Source: an uncultured Muribaculaceae bacterium (GTDB lineage: Bacteria; Bacteroidota; Bacteroidia; Bacteroidales; Muribaculaceae). From it: 12,051 nucleotides of DNA. The stretch is from NCBI GenBank assembly GCA_910586895.1, contig CAJUIW010000011.1, forward strand, positions 54,880-66,930, read 5' to 3'. A model generated the notes under the pieces. It did no database searches. It was not told the DNA's origin and was given only the letters and a program-made list of their open reading frames with translations. Position numbers and translations under genes: made by a program. Shown here piece by piece: positions 1 to 6,595 of the stretch (position 1 is its first letter; the number at the start of each line of letters is the position of its first letter).

Positions 1-67
1 CCGTCGCGCTGATGCCCAGGGCAAAACAGTACGTTACGCAAAAAAATCAGGAGAGGAGATTAAGTAA
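1..67 (+). CDS. rplX: 50S ribosomal protein L24 (uL24), C-terminal end only
   Basis: Reading from base 2 gives the last 21 residues of a protein ending RRADAQGKTVRYAKKSGEEIK, then TAA at 65-67. The basic tail with VRYAKKSGE fits the C-terminus of L24, and L24 always precedes L5 in this operon. L24 binds 23S rRNA early in large-subunit assembly. The gene is cut by the window edge, not truncated biologically. Its stop codon shares one base with the rplE start (TAATG), so the two are probably translationally coupled. Identification rests on a short tail plus gene order. Confidence 0.85.
   Translation, partial: RRADAQGKTVRYAKKSGEEIK
49..58 (+). promoter_or_regulatory. Shine-Dalgarno-like ribosome binding site of rplE
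   Basis: AGGAGAGGAG ends 8 bases before the rplE ATG. It is one of only two clear SD sequences among the genes here. It also encodes the Gly-Glu-Glu of the L24 tail, so part of its purine richness may be coding. Confidence 0.6.
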
Positions 68-621
68 TGAGCAGCACCACTATTAAGAAAGACTACACCG
101 AGCGCATTGTACCCGCTCTCGAAAAGCAGTTCAACTATACTACTGTGATGCAGGTTCCCCGCCTGAAGAAGATCGTTATCAACCAGGGTCTCGGCGAAGC
201 TACACAGGACAAGAAGATCATTGAGACAGCTATCAACGAGCTCACCGCCATCACAGGTCAGAAAGCAGTTGCAACCCTGTCACGCAAGGACATCTCGAAC
301 TTCAAGCTTCGTAAGAAAATGCCCGTTGGCGTAATGGTAACTCTGCGTCGTGACAAAATGTATGAATTCCTCGAACGTCTGATCCGTGTGGCTCTGCCCC
401 GTATCCGTGACTTCAAGGGCATCGAAGGTAAGCTTGACGGCCGTGGCAACTACACCCTCGGTATCACAGAGCAGATTATCTTCCCTGAAATCAACATTGA
501 CAACATCTCCAAGCTTCTTGGTATGAATATCACTTTCGTTACCTCAGCTAACACTGACGAAGAAGGTTACGCTCTGCTCAAGGAATTTGGCTTACCGTTC
601 AAAAACGCTAAAAAGCAATAA
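67..621 (+). CDS. rplE: 50S ribosomal protein L5 (uL5)
   Basis: 184 residues, close to the usual length of about 180. L5 binds 5S rRNA and the central protuberance of the large subunit and contacts P-site tRNA. The family signature is visible as PRLKKIVINQGLGEA at residues 31-45. The conserved PVGVMVTLR segment is near residues 86-94 and the RDFKGI and DGRGNYTLGI blocks are near 114-133. The ATG at 67 overlaps the rplX stop by one base and has an SD-like sequence 8 bases upstream, which supports this start. rpsN follows after 6 bases. Nothing is missing or unusual in the protein. Confidence 0.97.
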   Translation: MSSTTIKKDYTERIVPALEKQFNYTTVMQVPRLKKIVINQGLGEATQDKKIIETAINELTAITGQKAVATLSRKDISNFKLRKKMPVGVMVTLRRDKMYEFLERLIRVALPRIRDFKGIEGKLDGRGNYTLGITEQIIFPEINIDNISKLLGMNITFVTSANTDEEGYALLKEFGLPFKNAKKQ

Positions 622-627
622 TATAGT

Positions 628-939
628 ATGGCAAAAGAATCAATGAAAGCCCGTGAGGTGAAGCGCGCTAAGCTCACCGACAAGTATGCTGCGAAGCGTG
701 CCGAGCTGAAGAAGATTGTCAACAGCGGTGTAGATCCTGAGAAGCGTGAGGAAGCCTACGAGGCAGCCCAGGCGCTCCAGAAGCTCCCCAAGAACTCAAA
801 TCCGATTCGCAAGCACAACCGTTGCTCTATCACCGGCCGTCCCAAAGGATATATGCGTCAGTTCGGACTGTCACGTATACAGTTCCGTGAAATGGCTTCT
901 GCCGGACTGATTCCTGGAGTTAAGAAGGCAAGCTGGTAA
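628..939 (+). CDS. rpsN: 30S ribosomal protein S14 (uS14), zinc-free type
   Basis: 103 residues. S14 sits in the head of the small subunit. The C-terminal half is highly conserved: NPIRKHNRC, TGRPKGYMRQFGLSRIQFRE and GLIPGVKKASW. Only one cysteine (Cys66) is present, so the CxxC...CxxC zinc ribbon of the short zinc-binding form is absent. The protein therefore belongs to the longer C-minus class. The N-terminal part, residues 1-50, is rich in Lys, Glu and Ala and probably helical. The gene starts 6 bases after rplE with no SD. It is followed by an unusually long 158-base gap before rpsH. Confidence 0.97.
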   Translation: MAKESMKAREVKRAKLTDKYAAKRAELKKIVNSGVDPEKREEAYEAAQALQKLPKNSNPIRKHNRCSITGRPKGYMRQFGLSRIQFREMASAGLIPGVKKASW

Positions 940-1097
940 TTAATTACCGGCTCCTTCGGCCCTCCCGGGTCCGGAACCACTCTTAAAGGCCCGCCTCCGG
1001 CCGCGATGTGAAGTCGTATTGGAGGTCCCACTATTATAACACAGTGAGTATTAAATATTGTTCGGAACTAACCGAATCAATTTAAACAATTATAAAA
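940..1097 (+). promoter_or_regulatory. Structured 158-base spacer before rpsH; candidate S8 leader
   Basis: This gap holds no gene; the only ATG in its first part (1006) is followed at once by TGA. The first 90 bases are strikingly GC-rich compared with other spacers here. A strong stem pairs 955-962 with 967-975, using a single bulged T at 970 and a TCCC loop. CCTCC at 994-998 can pair with GGAGG at 1021-1025, and CACT at 1029-1032 with AGTG at 1043-1046. A further hairpin lies at 1058-1080, next to the rpsH start. No U-tract follows any stem, so these are not ordinary terminators. No convincing TAnnTTTG promoter box is present. Because the next gene encodes S8, the spc operon repressor in E. 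coli, an autoregulatory leader is a reasonable inference. Its real function is unproven. Confidence 0.5.
1058..1080 (+). promoter_or_regulatory. Hairpin 17 bases upstream of the rpsH start
   Basis: TTCGG at 1061-1065 pairs perfectly with CCGAA at 1072-1076 around an AACTAA loop. TTG at 1058-1060 extends the stem to CAA at 1078-1080 past a bulged T at 1077. It lies just before the AT-rich, SD-less start region of rpsH, where it could affect ribosome access or bind S8. The pairing is seen directly; the role is inferred. Confidence 0.5.
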
Positions 1098-1496
1098 ATG
1101 ACAGATCCCATAGCAGATTATCTTACAAGATTGAGGAATGCTATCAAGGCTAACCACCGTGTGGTAGAAATTCCTGCCTCAAACTTGAAGAAAGAAATCA
1201 CGAAAATTCTTTTCGAACAAGGCTATATTCTTAACTACAAGTTTATAGAGGGTGAAACCCCCGCAGGCATCATCAAGATTGCTCTCAAGTATGATCCCGT
1301 TGACCGCGTGAATGCCATCAAGGCTCTCAAGCGAGTTTCACGTCCCGGTTTGCGTCAGTACACCGGTTACAAAGATATGCCGCGAGTTTTGAACGGACTT
1401 GGTATTGCCATCCTTTCTACATCACAGGGCGTTATGACCAACAAGGAAGCCCGTGAAAAGAAAATAGGTGGTGAAGTACTTTGCTATGTTTATTAA
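1098..1496 (+). CDS. rpsH: 30S ribosomal protein S8 (uS8)
   Basis: 132 residues, the normal length. S8 binds helix 21 of 16S rRNA and organises the central domain of the small subunit; in E. coli it also represses the spc operon by binding its mRNA. The N-terminal MTDPIADYLTRLRNA block is typical. The C-terminal RNA-binding segment includes ILSTSQGVMTNKEA (residues 105-118) with the Ser-Thr-Ser-Gln-Gly-Val loop, followed by GGEVLCYVY. The start lacks an SD and lies in an AT-rich stretch after the structured spacer. rplF follows after 19 bases. Confidence 0.97.
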   Translation: MTDPIADYLTRLRNAIKANHRVVEIPASNLKKEITKILFEQGYILNYKFIEGETPAGIIKIALKYDPVDRVNAIKALKRVSRPGLRQYTGYKDMPRVLNGLGIAILSTSQGVMTNKEAREKKIGGEVLCYVY

Positions 1497-1501
1497 TGAA
1501 T

Positions 1502-1507
1502 AGGAGG
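1502..1507 (+). promoter_or_regulatory. Shine-Dalgarno site of rplF
   Basis: AGGAGG, a perfect SD core, lies 8 bases before the rplF ATG in non-coding sequence. This is unusual because most other genes in this cluster show no SD at all. Confidence 0.75.
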
Positions 1508-1515
1508 AAACAGAT

Positions 1516-2070
1516 ATGTCAAGAATAGGTAAGACTCCCATTTTGATCCCCGCCGGTGTAACCGTGAAAGTGGATAATAACGTAGTGACTGTTAAAGGTC
1601 CCAAAGGCGAACTCTCTCAGACTATCAACCCGGACCTCACCGTAGCTGTTGAAGACGGTCATATCGTAGTGACTCGTCCCAGCGACGACCGTGAGCACCG
1701 TGCCCAGCATGGTCTGTACCGCGCTCTGATCCACAATATGGTGGTAGGCGTTTCAGAAGGCTATCGCAAGGAAATGGAATTAGTAGGTGTAGGTTACCGT
1801 GCAAGCGCTACCGGCCAGGTACTCGAACTCTCGCTCGGTTACTCACACGCAATATATATCAAACTTCCCCCGGAGATTAAAGTAGAGGCTAAGAGCGAAC
1901 GTAACAAGAATCCTCTTATTATCCTTGAAAGCGATGACAAGCAGCTCCTTGGTCAGGTATGCGCCAAGATCCGCTCACTTCGCAAGCCCGAACCTTACAA
2001 AGGAAAAGGTATCAAGTTTGTTGGCGAGGTTATACGCCGCAAGTCGGGAAAATCGGCAAGTGCAAAATAA
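1516..2070 (+). CDS. rplF: 50S ribosomal protein L6 (uL6)
   Basis: 184 residues, slightly above the usual 177-180. L6 has two similar alpha-beta domains and binds 23S rRNA near the sarcin-ricin loop, next to the factor-binding site. The start MSRIGKTPI is typical. The second domain opens with MELVGVGYRAS near residue 87. The C-terminal family signature PEPYKGKGIKFVGE is near residues 158-171, followed by a basic tail. The start is fixed by a perfect AGGAGG 8 bases upstream. rplR follows after 18 bases. Confidence 0.97.
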   Translation: MSRIGKTPILIPAGVTVKVDNNVVTVKGPKGELSQTINPDLTVAVEDGHIVVTRPSDDREHRAQHGLYRALIHNMVVGVSEGYRKEMELVGVGYRASATGQVLELSLGYSHAIYIKLPPEIKVEAKSERNKNPLIILESDDKQLLGQVCAKIRSLRKPEPYKGKGIKFVGEVIRRKSGKSASAK

Positions 2071-2088
2071 TTTTTAACCCATCGAATC

Positions 2089-2430
2089 ATGATCTCCAAG
2101 AAAGATAGAAGAAATAAAATCAAAACCCGCATCCGCGGTAAGATTTCAGGCACCGCTGCCCGTCCGCGCATGACGGTGTTCCGCAGCAACAAGCAGATTT
2201 ATGTGCAGGTTATCGATGACCTTCAGGGCAAGACTCTCGTGTCAGGCTCTTCAAAGGGTATCGAAGAGGGCACAAAGAGCGAAATCGCTGCAAAAGTAGG
2301 TGAAGCTATTGCTCAGAAGGCTATCGCAGCCGGCATCACTGAAGTGGTATTTGACCGTAACGGTTACCTCTTCCACGGTAGAGTTAAATCATTGGCTGAC
2401 GCCGCACGTAAAGGCGGACTTAAATTTTAA
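2089..2430 (+). CDS. rplR: 50S ribosomal protein L18 (uL18)
   Basis: 113 residues, a usual length. L18 binds 5S rRNA together with L5 and brings it to the large subunit. The N-terminus is strongly basic (KKDRRNKIKTRIRGKI). The RPRMTVFRSNKQIYVQVIDD segment (residues 25-44) and the C-terminal FDRNGYLFHGRVKSLADAAR block (about 89-108) are characteristic. No SD precedes the ATG. rpsE starts 6 bases after its stop. Confidence 0.96.
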   Translation: MISKKDRRNKIKTRIRGKISGTAARPRMTVFRSNKQIYVQVIDDLQGKTLVSGSSKGIEEGTKSEIAAKVGEAIAQKAIAAGITEVVFDRNGYLFHGRVKSLADAARKGGLKF

Positions 2431-2436
2431 GAAATC

Positions 2437-2955
2437 ATGGCAAAAAGAAATAACAGAGTAAAATCGACCAACGACTTAGAACTTAAGGACCGTCTGGTAG
2501 CCATCAACCGTGTTACCAAGGTAACCAAGGGCGGACGTACCTTCACTTTCGCTGCCATCGTGGTAGTAGGTAATGAGGACGGCGTTGTAGGTTGCGGTCT
2601 TGGCAAGGCTAACGAAGTAACCGCTGCTATTGCCAAGGGCGTTGAAGCAGCTAAGAAGAACCTTATCCGTGTTCCTGTTCACAAAGGCACTATCCCTCAC
2701 GAACAGCTCGCTAAGTTCGGTGGCTCACGTGTAATTCTCAAGCCTGCATCTCACGGTACCGGTGTTAAGGCCGGTGGTGCTATGCGTGCCGTACTTGAAA
2801 GTGTAGGTATCACTGACGTGCTCGCCAAGTCAAAGGGCTCGTCAAATCCCCACAACCTCGTGAAAGCTACTATCGCAGCCCTCGATGAAATGCGCTCACC
2901 CGCACAGGTGGCACAGAATCGTGGTATCTCAGTAGAAAAAGTGTTTAAAGGCTAA
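2437..2955 (+). CDS. rpsE: 30S ribosomal protein S5 (uS5)
   Basis: 172 residues, normal length. S5 lines the mRNA entry side of the small subunit and affects decoding accuracy. The N-terminal double-stranded-RNA-binding-like domain covers about residues 17-80 and contains the signature GGRTFTFAAIVVVGNEDGVV and GLGKANEV. The C-terminal domain has the conserved HGTGVKAGGAMRAVLE stretch and GSSNPHNLVKAT. The ATG lies 6 bases after rplR, without an SD. rpmD follows after 17 bases. Confidence 0.97.
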   Translation: MAKRNNRVKSTNDLELKDRLVAINRVTKVTKGGRTFTFAAIVVVGNEDGVVGCGLGKANEVTAAIAKGVEAAKKNLIRVPVHKGTIPHEQLAKFGGSRVILKPASHGTGVKAGGAMRAVLESVGITDVLAKSKGSSNPHNLVKATIAALDEMRSPAQVAQNRGISVEKVFKG

Positions 2956-2972
2956 AAATCACACGCACATTT

Positions 2973-3152
2973 ATGGCACAGATTAAAATCAAGCAGGTCA
3001 AGAGCCGTATCAAAGCTCCTGCAGTGCAGAAGCGCACACTTGACGCTCTCGGACTTAAGAAAATGAATCATACCGTGGTGAAGGAAGACACACCCTCAAT
3101 TATGGGCATGGTCGAAAAAGTACGTCACCTGGTAGAAGTGACTAACGCTTAA
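2973..3152 (+). CDS. rpmD: 50S ribosomal protein L30 (uL30)
   Basis: A 59-residue protein read directly from the ATG at 2973: it begins MAQIKIKQVKSRIKAP and ends VEKVRHLVEVTNA. The length and the pattern QVKSxI...TLxALGLKKMNHTVV...MVxKVxHLVxV match bacterial L30, a small large-subunit protein of two helices and three strands. The position between rpsE and rplO is the standard one. There is no SD. It is complete, with TAA at 3150-3152. Confidence 0.96.
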   Translation: MAQIKIKQVKSRIKAPAVQKRTLDALGLKKMNHTVVKEDTPSIMGMVEKVRHLVEVTNA

Positions 3153-3166
3153 ATACGATATTGATA

Positions 3167-3613
3167 ATGGAACTCAATACTATTCGTCCGGCCGTAGGTG
3201 CCGTGACCTCAAAGACCCGCATCGGACGTGGTCCGGGTTCAGGAAAAGGTGGAACATCTACCCGCGGACACAAGGGTGCTAAGAGCCGTTCAGGCTACAG
3301 CCGCAAAATCGGTTTCGAAGGTGGTCAGATGCCCCTTCAGCGTCGTCTTCCCAAATTCGGCTTCAAGAACATCAACCGTGTTGAATACAAAGCTATCAAC
3401 ATTGGCGATCTTGAGGCTCTGGCTGAAGCACGCAACCTTGAGAAGATCGGCATCGAAGAGCTTCGTGCCGCTGGTGTAATCTCACGCAAGCACCTCGTAA
3501 AGGTACTTGGCAATGGCAAAATCACCCGCGCACTTGCTGTTGAAGCCAACGCTTTCTCAAAGTCAGCTGAAAAGGCCATTGTTGAAGCCGGCGGTTCAAT
3601 CTCTAAAATTTAA
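3167..3613 (+). CDS. rplO: 50S ribosomal protein L15 (uL15)
   Basis: 148 residues from the ATG at 3167; an in-frame TTG six bases earlier would add only two residues and is unlikely. L15 is a late-assembly protein of the large subunit with a long basic extension into rRNA. The glycine-rich N-terminal tail RIGRGPGSGKGGTSTRGHKG (residues 18-37) and FEGGQMPLQRRLPKFGF (50-66) are hallmark segments. The C-terminal globular part is rich in Ala, Val and Glu. The gap after rpmD is 14 bases and secY begins 5 bases after the stop, so the export gene shares the transcript. Confidence 0.96.
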   Translation: MELNTIRPAVGAVTSKTRIGRGPGSGKGGTSTRGHKGAKSRSGYSRKIGFEGGQMPLQRRLPKFGFKNINRVEYKAINIGDLEALAEARNLEKIGIEELRAAGVISRKHLVKVLGNGKITRALAVEANAFSKSAEKAIVEAGGSISKI

Positions 3614-3618
3614 TTCAA

Positions 3619-4968
3619 ATGAGATTTTTTGAAATAATCAAAAATATCTGGACCGTAGATGAGCTTCGCAAGCGCATACTGGTAACCCTCGGGCTGGTAC
3701 TCGTGTACCGCCTGGGTTGCTATGTTGTGCTTCCCGGCATATCTCCTGAGGATCTGGACGCGCTGTCTAAGTTCACTAATAAGAGCGGACTTATGCAGCT
3801 GCTTGACATGTTCTCGGGCGGTGCCTTCTCGCAGGCTTCCATCTTCGCTCTCGGTATCATGCCCTACATCACTGCATCCATCGTGATACAGCTGCTGGGC
3901 ATGGTGCTCCCTTCGTTTCAGAAAATGCAGCGTGAGGGTGAGAGCGGGCGCCAGAAACTGAACCAATACACACGTTATCTTACTGTTCTCATCCTGGTTC
4001 TGCAGGGCCCGGCTTATCTTGTCAACCTGCGCCTGCAGGTGGCTGCCGCCGGCTCAGCAGCATCGATGGGCTTCTGGACTATAGCTTATCTAACCGTTAT
4101 TCTTGCTGCAGGCTCCATGTTCATCATGTGGCTCGGCGAGCGTATCACTGACCGCGGTATCGGTAATGGTATCTCCTTCATAATCCTTGTAGGTATCATT
4201 GCCCGTCTTCCCGGAGCATTAAGCTACGAGTTCATTAGCCGTCTTCCCGGCAGCACCGGTTCACAGGGCGGTCTGATAATGTTTGTAGTGGAAATAATCC
4301 TGCTCTTTGCTGTCACTGTAGGCGCTGTGCTTCTCGTTCAGGGAACACGCAAGGTGCCCGTGCAGTATGCAAAGCGTATTGTCGGCAACCGCCAGTACGG
4401 TGGTGCCCGTCAGTACATCCCCCTGAAGGTTAATGCCGCAGGTGTGATGCCCATCATCTTCGCACAGGCTATCATGTTTGTGCCTATCACACTTGCCGGA
4501 TTCGGCTCTCAGGATTCAGGAAGCGGATTCTTCCATACTTTCTCTGATATCAATGGATTCTGGTACAATGCAGTGTACTTCATCATGATTGTCGCTTTCA
4601 CATATTTCTACACCGCTATTACAGTGCGTCCCACTCAGATGGCTGAAGAAATGAAGCGCAACAACGGCTTCATCCCCGGCGTTAAACCCGGCAAGAAGAC
4701 TGCTGAATACCTTGACTCCATCATGTCTCGTATCACTCTTCCCGGATCATTATTCCTCGGCATAGTGGCTATTCTGCCCGCATTCGCACGCTTCTTTGGC
4801 ATCAGCCAGAATTTCGCCCAGTTCTTTGGCGGAACTTCACTGCTGATTCTTGTAGGCGTTGTGCTCGATACTCTCCAGCAGATTGAGAGCCACCTGCAGA
4901 TGCACCACTATGACGGCCTGATGAAGAACGGAAAGATTAAAGGACGTACCACAGGTGCGGCTTACTAA
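3619..4968 (+). CDS. secY: Protein translocase channel subunit SecY
   Basis: 449 residues, the expected size. SecY forms the pore of the SecYEG channel in the cytoplasmic membrane and works with SecA and the ribosome. Ten hydrophobic segments can be placed at about 19-38, 70-96, 117-137, 151-172, 181-198, 218-240, 272-294, 316-336, 373-391 and 399-419. The conserved FALGIMPYITASI (76-88) and DRGIGNGIS (178-186) are present. So are PLKVNAAGVMPIIFA (268-282) and the large cytoplasmic loop GVKPGKKTAEYL (354-365). At the position of the functionally important E. coli Arg357 there is a lysine (Lys356), a conservative change I believe is common in this phylum. It starts 5 bases after rplO; map follows after 53 bases. 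Confidence 0.98.
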   Translation: MRFFEIIKNIWTVDELRKRILVTLGLVLVYRLGCYVVLPGISPEDLDALSKFTNKSGLMQLLDMFSGGAFSQASIFALGIMPYITASIVIQLLGMVLPSFQKMQREGESGRQKLNQYTRYLTVLILVLQGPAYLVNLRLQVAAAGSAASMGFWTIAYLTVILAAGSMFIMWLGERITDRGIGNGISFIILVGIIARLPGALSYEFISRLPGSTGSQGGLIMFVVEIILLFAVTVGAVLLVQGTRKVPVQYAKRIVGNRQYGGARQYIPLKVNAAGVMPIIFAQAIMFVPITLAGFGSQDSGSGFFHTFSDINGFWYNAVYFIMIVAFTYFYTAITVRPTQMAEEMKRNNGFIPGVKPGKKTAEYLDSIMSRITLPGSLFLGIVAILPAFARFFGISQNFAQFFGGTSLLILVGVVLDTLQQIESHLQMHHYDGLMKNGKIKGRTTGAAY

Positions 4969-5021
4969 ATCTCCATCTTATTTAATAATATTCTAAACGT
5001 AACAGCTGCATAAATTCTCAA

Positions 5022-5804
5022 ATGATCTATCTAAAGACACCTGAAGAGATCGAGAAAATGCGTAAGGCATGCGCACTCGTGAGCCAGACACTTGGTGAAA
5101 TAGCCAAGTGGGTGGCTCCGGGTGTGACTACCAACCGCATCGAATCCATAGCGCGCGAGTTTATCCATGACAATGGAGGCAAAGCTGCGTGTCTTGGTTA
5201 CGGCGGATTTCCTGCCGCAGTTTGTTATGAGGTCAATGAAATAGTTGTTCACGGTTTCCCTTCGAACTACACTCTTCGTGAAGGCGACATCATCGGAACC
5301 GATACCGTCGTTGAACTCGACGGCTATAACGGTGACATGTGCTACACATTCCCGGTAGGGGAGGTGTCGGAGGAGCTGCTCACTCTATGCCGCACCACGA
5401 AGGAATCTCTTTACAAAGGTATCGAGCAGTGTCGCGAGGGAAAGCGCATCGGTGATATCGCCAACGCCGTCCAGACATATTGTGAGCACCGCGGCTACAG
5501 TGTGGTCCGCGAAATGTGCGGTCATGGTATAGGACGGAAAATGCACGAATCGCCTGAGGTGCCCAATTATGGTCGCCGCGGTACAGGTCCGGTCATCAAG
5601 AACGGAATGTGCATCTGCATAGAGCCCATGATTAACCTCGGAAGCCGCAATGTTGTGATCGAGCGCGACGGATGGACATGCCGTACAAAGGACCGCAAGC
5701 CATCCGCACATTATGAACACACCATAGCGGTCATCAACGGTGAACCTGAAATATTGACATCATTCGAACCTGTGGCCGAAGTGCTGAAGGATAGATTTAT
5801 TTAA
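5022..5804 (+). CDS. map: Type I methionine aminopeptidase
   Basis: 260 residues, normal for the short type I enzyme. It removes the initiator methionine from new proteins, a cytosolic step following peptide deformylation, and needs two metal ions. By alignment with the E. coli enzyme all five metal ligands are present: Asp94 (GTDTVVE), Asp105 (NGDMCYT), His168 (CGHGIG), Glu201 (IEPMINLG) and Glu232 (HYEHTIAV). The substrate-binding histidines are His77 (VVHGFPS) and His175. The protein should be active. The 53-base AT-rich gap before it shows neither an SD nor a TAnnTTTG box. infA follows after 13 bases. The order secY-map-infA without adk matches other Bacteroidota clusters. Confidence 0.97.
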   Translation: MIYLKTPEEIEKMRKACALVSQTLGEIAKWVAPGVTTNRIESIAREFIHDNGGKAACLGYGGFPAAVCYEVNEIVVHGFPSNYTLREGDIIGTDTVVELDGYNGDMCYTFPVGEVSEELLTLCRTTKESLYKGIEQCREGKRIGDIANAVQTYCEHRGYSVVREMCGHGIGRKMHESPEVPNYGRRGTGPVIKNGMCICIEPMINLGSRNVVIERDGWTCRTKDRKPSAHYEHTIAVINGEPEILTSFEPVAEVLKDRFI

Positions 5805-5817
5805 CAACTCGGATTAT

Positions 5818-6036
5818 ATGGCAAAACAAGCTGCAATTGAACAAGACGGAGTGATAGTGGAAGCACTGTCAAACGCAATGTTTCGCGTTGAACTGGAAAA
5901 CGGGCATGAAATCACAGCCCATATCTCCGGTAAGATGCGCATGCATTATATAAAAATACTTCCGGGCGACCGTGTTCGTGTTGAAATGTCGCCTTATGAT
6001 CTGTCGAAAGGCAGAATTGCATTCAGATACAAATAA
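5818..6036 (+). CDS. infA: Translation initiation factor IF-1
   Basis: 72 residues, exactly the usual size. IF-1 is a single OB-fold protein that blocks the ribosomal A site during initiation and helps IF-2 and IF-3. The segments GVIVEALSNAMFRVELENGHEI, AHISGKMRMHYIKILPGDRV and VEMSPYDLSKGRI are the conserved family core. It lies 13 bases after map and 13 bases before rpmJ, in AT-rich spacers with no SD. Confidence 0.97.
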   Translation: MAKQAAIEQDGVIVEALSNAMFRVELENGHEITAHISGKMRMHYIKILPGDRVRVEMSPYDLSKGRIAFRYK

Positions 6037-6049
6037 AAAATAAAATACA

Positions 6050-6166
6050 ATGAAAGTAAGAGCTTCAGTCAAAAAGCGCACCCCGGACAGCAAGATTGTC
6101 CGCCGTAAGGGCCGCCTGTATGTGATAAACAAAAAAAATCCTAAGTACAAACAGCGTCAAGGATAA
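6050..6166 (+). CDS. rpmJ: 50S ribosomal protein L36 (bL36), zinc-free form
   Basis: A 38-residue protein from ATG 6050 to TAA 6164-6166, starting MKVRASVKKRTPDSKIVRRK and ending NKKNPKYKQRQG. Length and sequence match L36, a small late-assembly protein of the large subunit. The classical C-x2-C...C...H zinc knuckle is fully lost: there is no cysteine, with Arg-Thr-Pro-Asp-Ser and Asn-Lys-Lys at the relevant sites. It must therefore fold without zinc. It is downstream of infA, as in most bacteria. Confidence 0.96.
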   Translation: MKVRASVKKRTPDSKIVRRKGRLYVINKKNPKYKQRQG

Positions 6167-6176
6167 AACTTTTTAT

Positions 6177-6184
6177 TAATTTTG
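6177..6184 (+). promoter_or_regulatory. Putative internal promoter -7 box before rpsM
   Basis: TAATTTTG matches the Bacteroidales -7 consensus TAnnTTTG at every fixed position and is followed by C, as is the box before eno. Transcription would start near 6190, giving a leader of about 15 bases before the rpsM ATG. No clear TTG-type -33 element lies about 20 bases upstream, which lowers confidence. It would drive the alpha-type part (rpsM to rplQ) separately. Confidence 0.55.
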
Positions 6185-6205
6185 CAAAAAAATTAGTCAA
6201 CATAT

Positions 6206-6586
6206 ATGGCAGTACGTATAGTGGGAGTTGACCTCCCCCAGAATAAAAGAGGTGAAATCGCCTTGACCTACATCTTCGGCATCGGCCGGAGCGCCGCTAA
6301 ATCTATCCTTGAGGAAGCTGGCGTAGATAAGAACATCAAAGTACAGGATTGGACTGATGCACAGGCTGCTAAAGTGCGTGAAGTAATTGGCGCCAACTAT
6401 AAGGTGGAAGGCGATCTTCGCAGCGAAATTCAGCTCAACATCAAGCGACTCATGGATATCGGTTGTTACCGTGGTATCCGTCATCGTATCGGTCTGCCCG
6501 TTCGTGGACAGAGCACAAAGAACAATGCCCGTACACGTAAAGGTCGTAAGAAAACAGTCGCTAACAAGAAGAAAGCTACTAAATAA
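6206..6586 (+). CDS. rpsM: 30S ribosomal protein S13 (uS13)
   Basis: 126 residues, normal length. S13 lies in the head of the small subunit, bridges to L5 and touches P-site tRNA. The N-terminus MAVRIVGVDLPQNKRGEIALTYIFGIGRS contains the helix-turn region. The C-terminal signature RGIRHRIGLPVRGQSTKNNARTRKG is at about residues 88-112, followed by a very basic tail. A serine replaces the arginine usually found in the GQRT motif; I believe this is common in Bacteroidales. It is the first gene after a likely promoter, as in the alpha operon of E. coli. rpsK follows after 9 bases. Confidence 0.97.
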   Translation: MAVRIVGVDLPQNKRGEIALTYIFGIGRSAAKSILEEAGVDKNIKVQDWTDAQAAKVREVIGANYKVEGDLRSEIQLNIKRLMDIGCYRGIRHRIGLPVRGQSTKNNARTRKGRKKTVANKKKATK

Positions 6587-6595
6587 TAAAGTAAT

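Noticed and set aside
1..66. E. coli-type S8 repressor site at the rplX-rplE junction
   Set aside because: The two genes overlap by one base and the visible sequence is coding with no clear hairpin, so there is no room for the E. coli-like site in the part shown.
3161..3166. TTG start for rplO two codons upstream of ATG
   Set aside because: The ATG at 3167 gives the normal L15 N-terminus, and no SD favours the TTG.
3610..3966. 118-residue minus-strand frame opposite the start of secY
   Set aside because: It is a shadow of a strongly conserved gene; no promoter or recognisable protein motif was seen.
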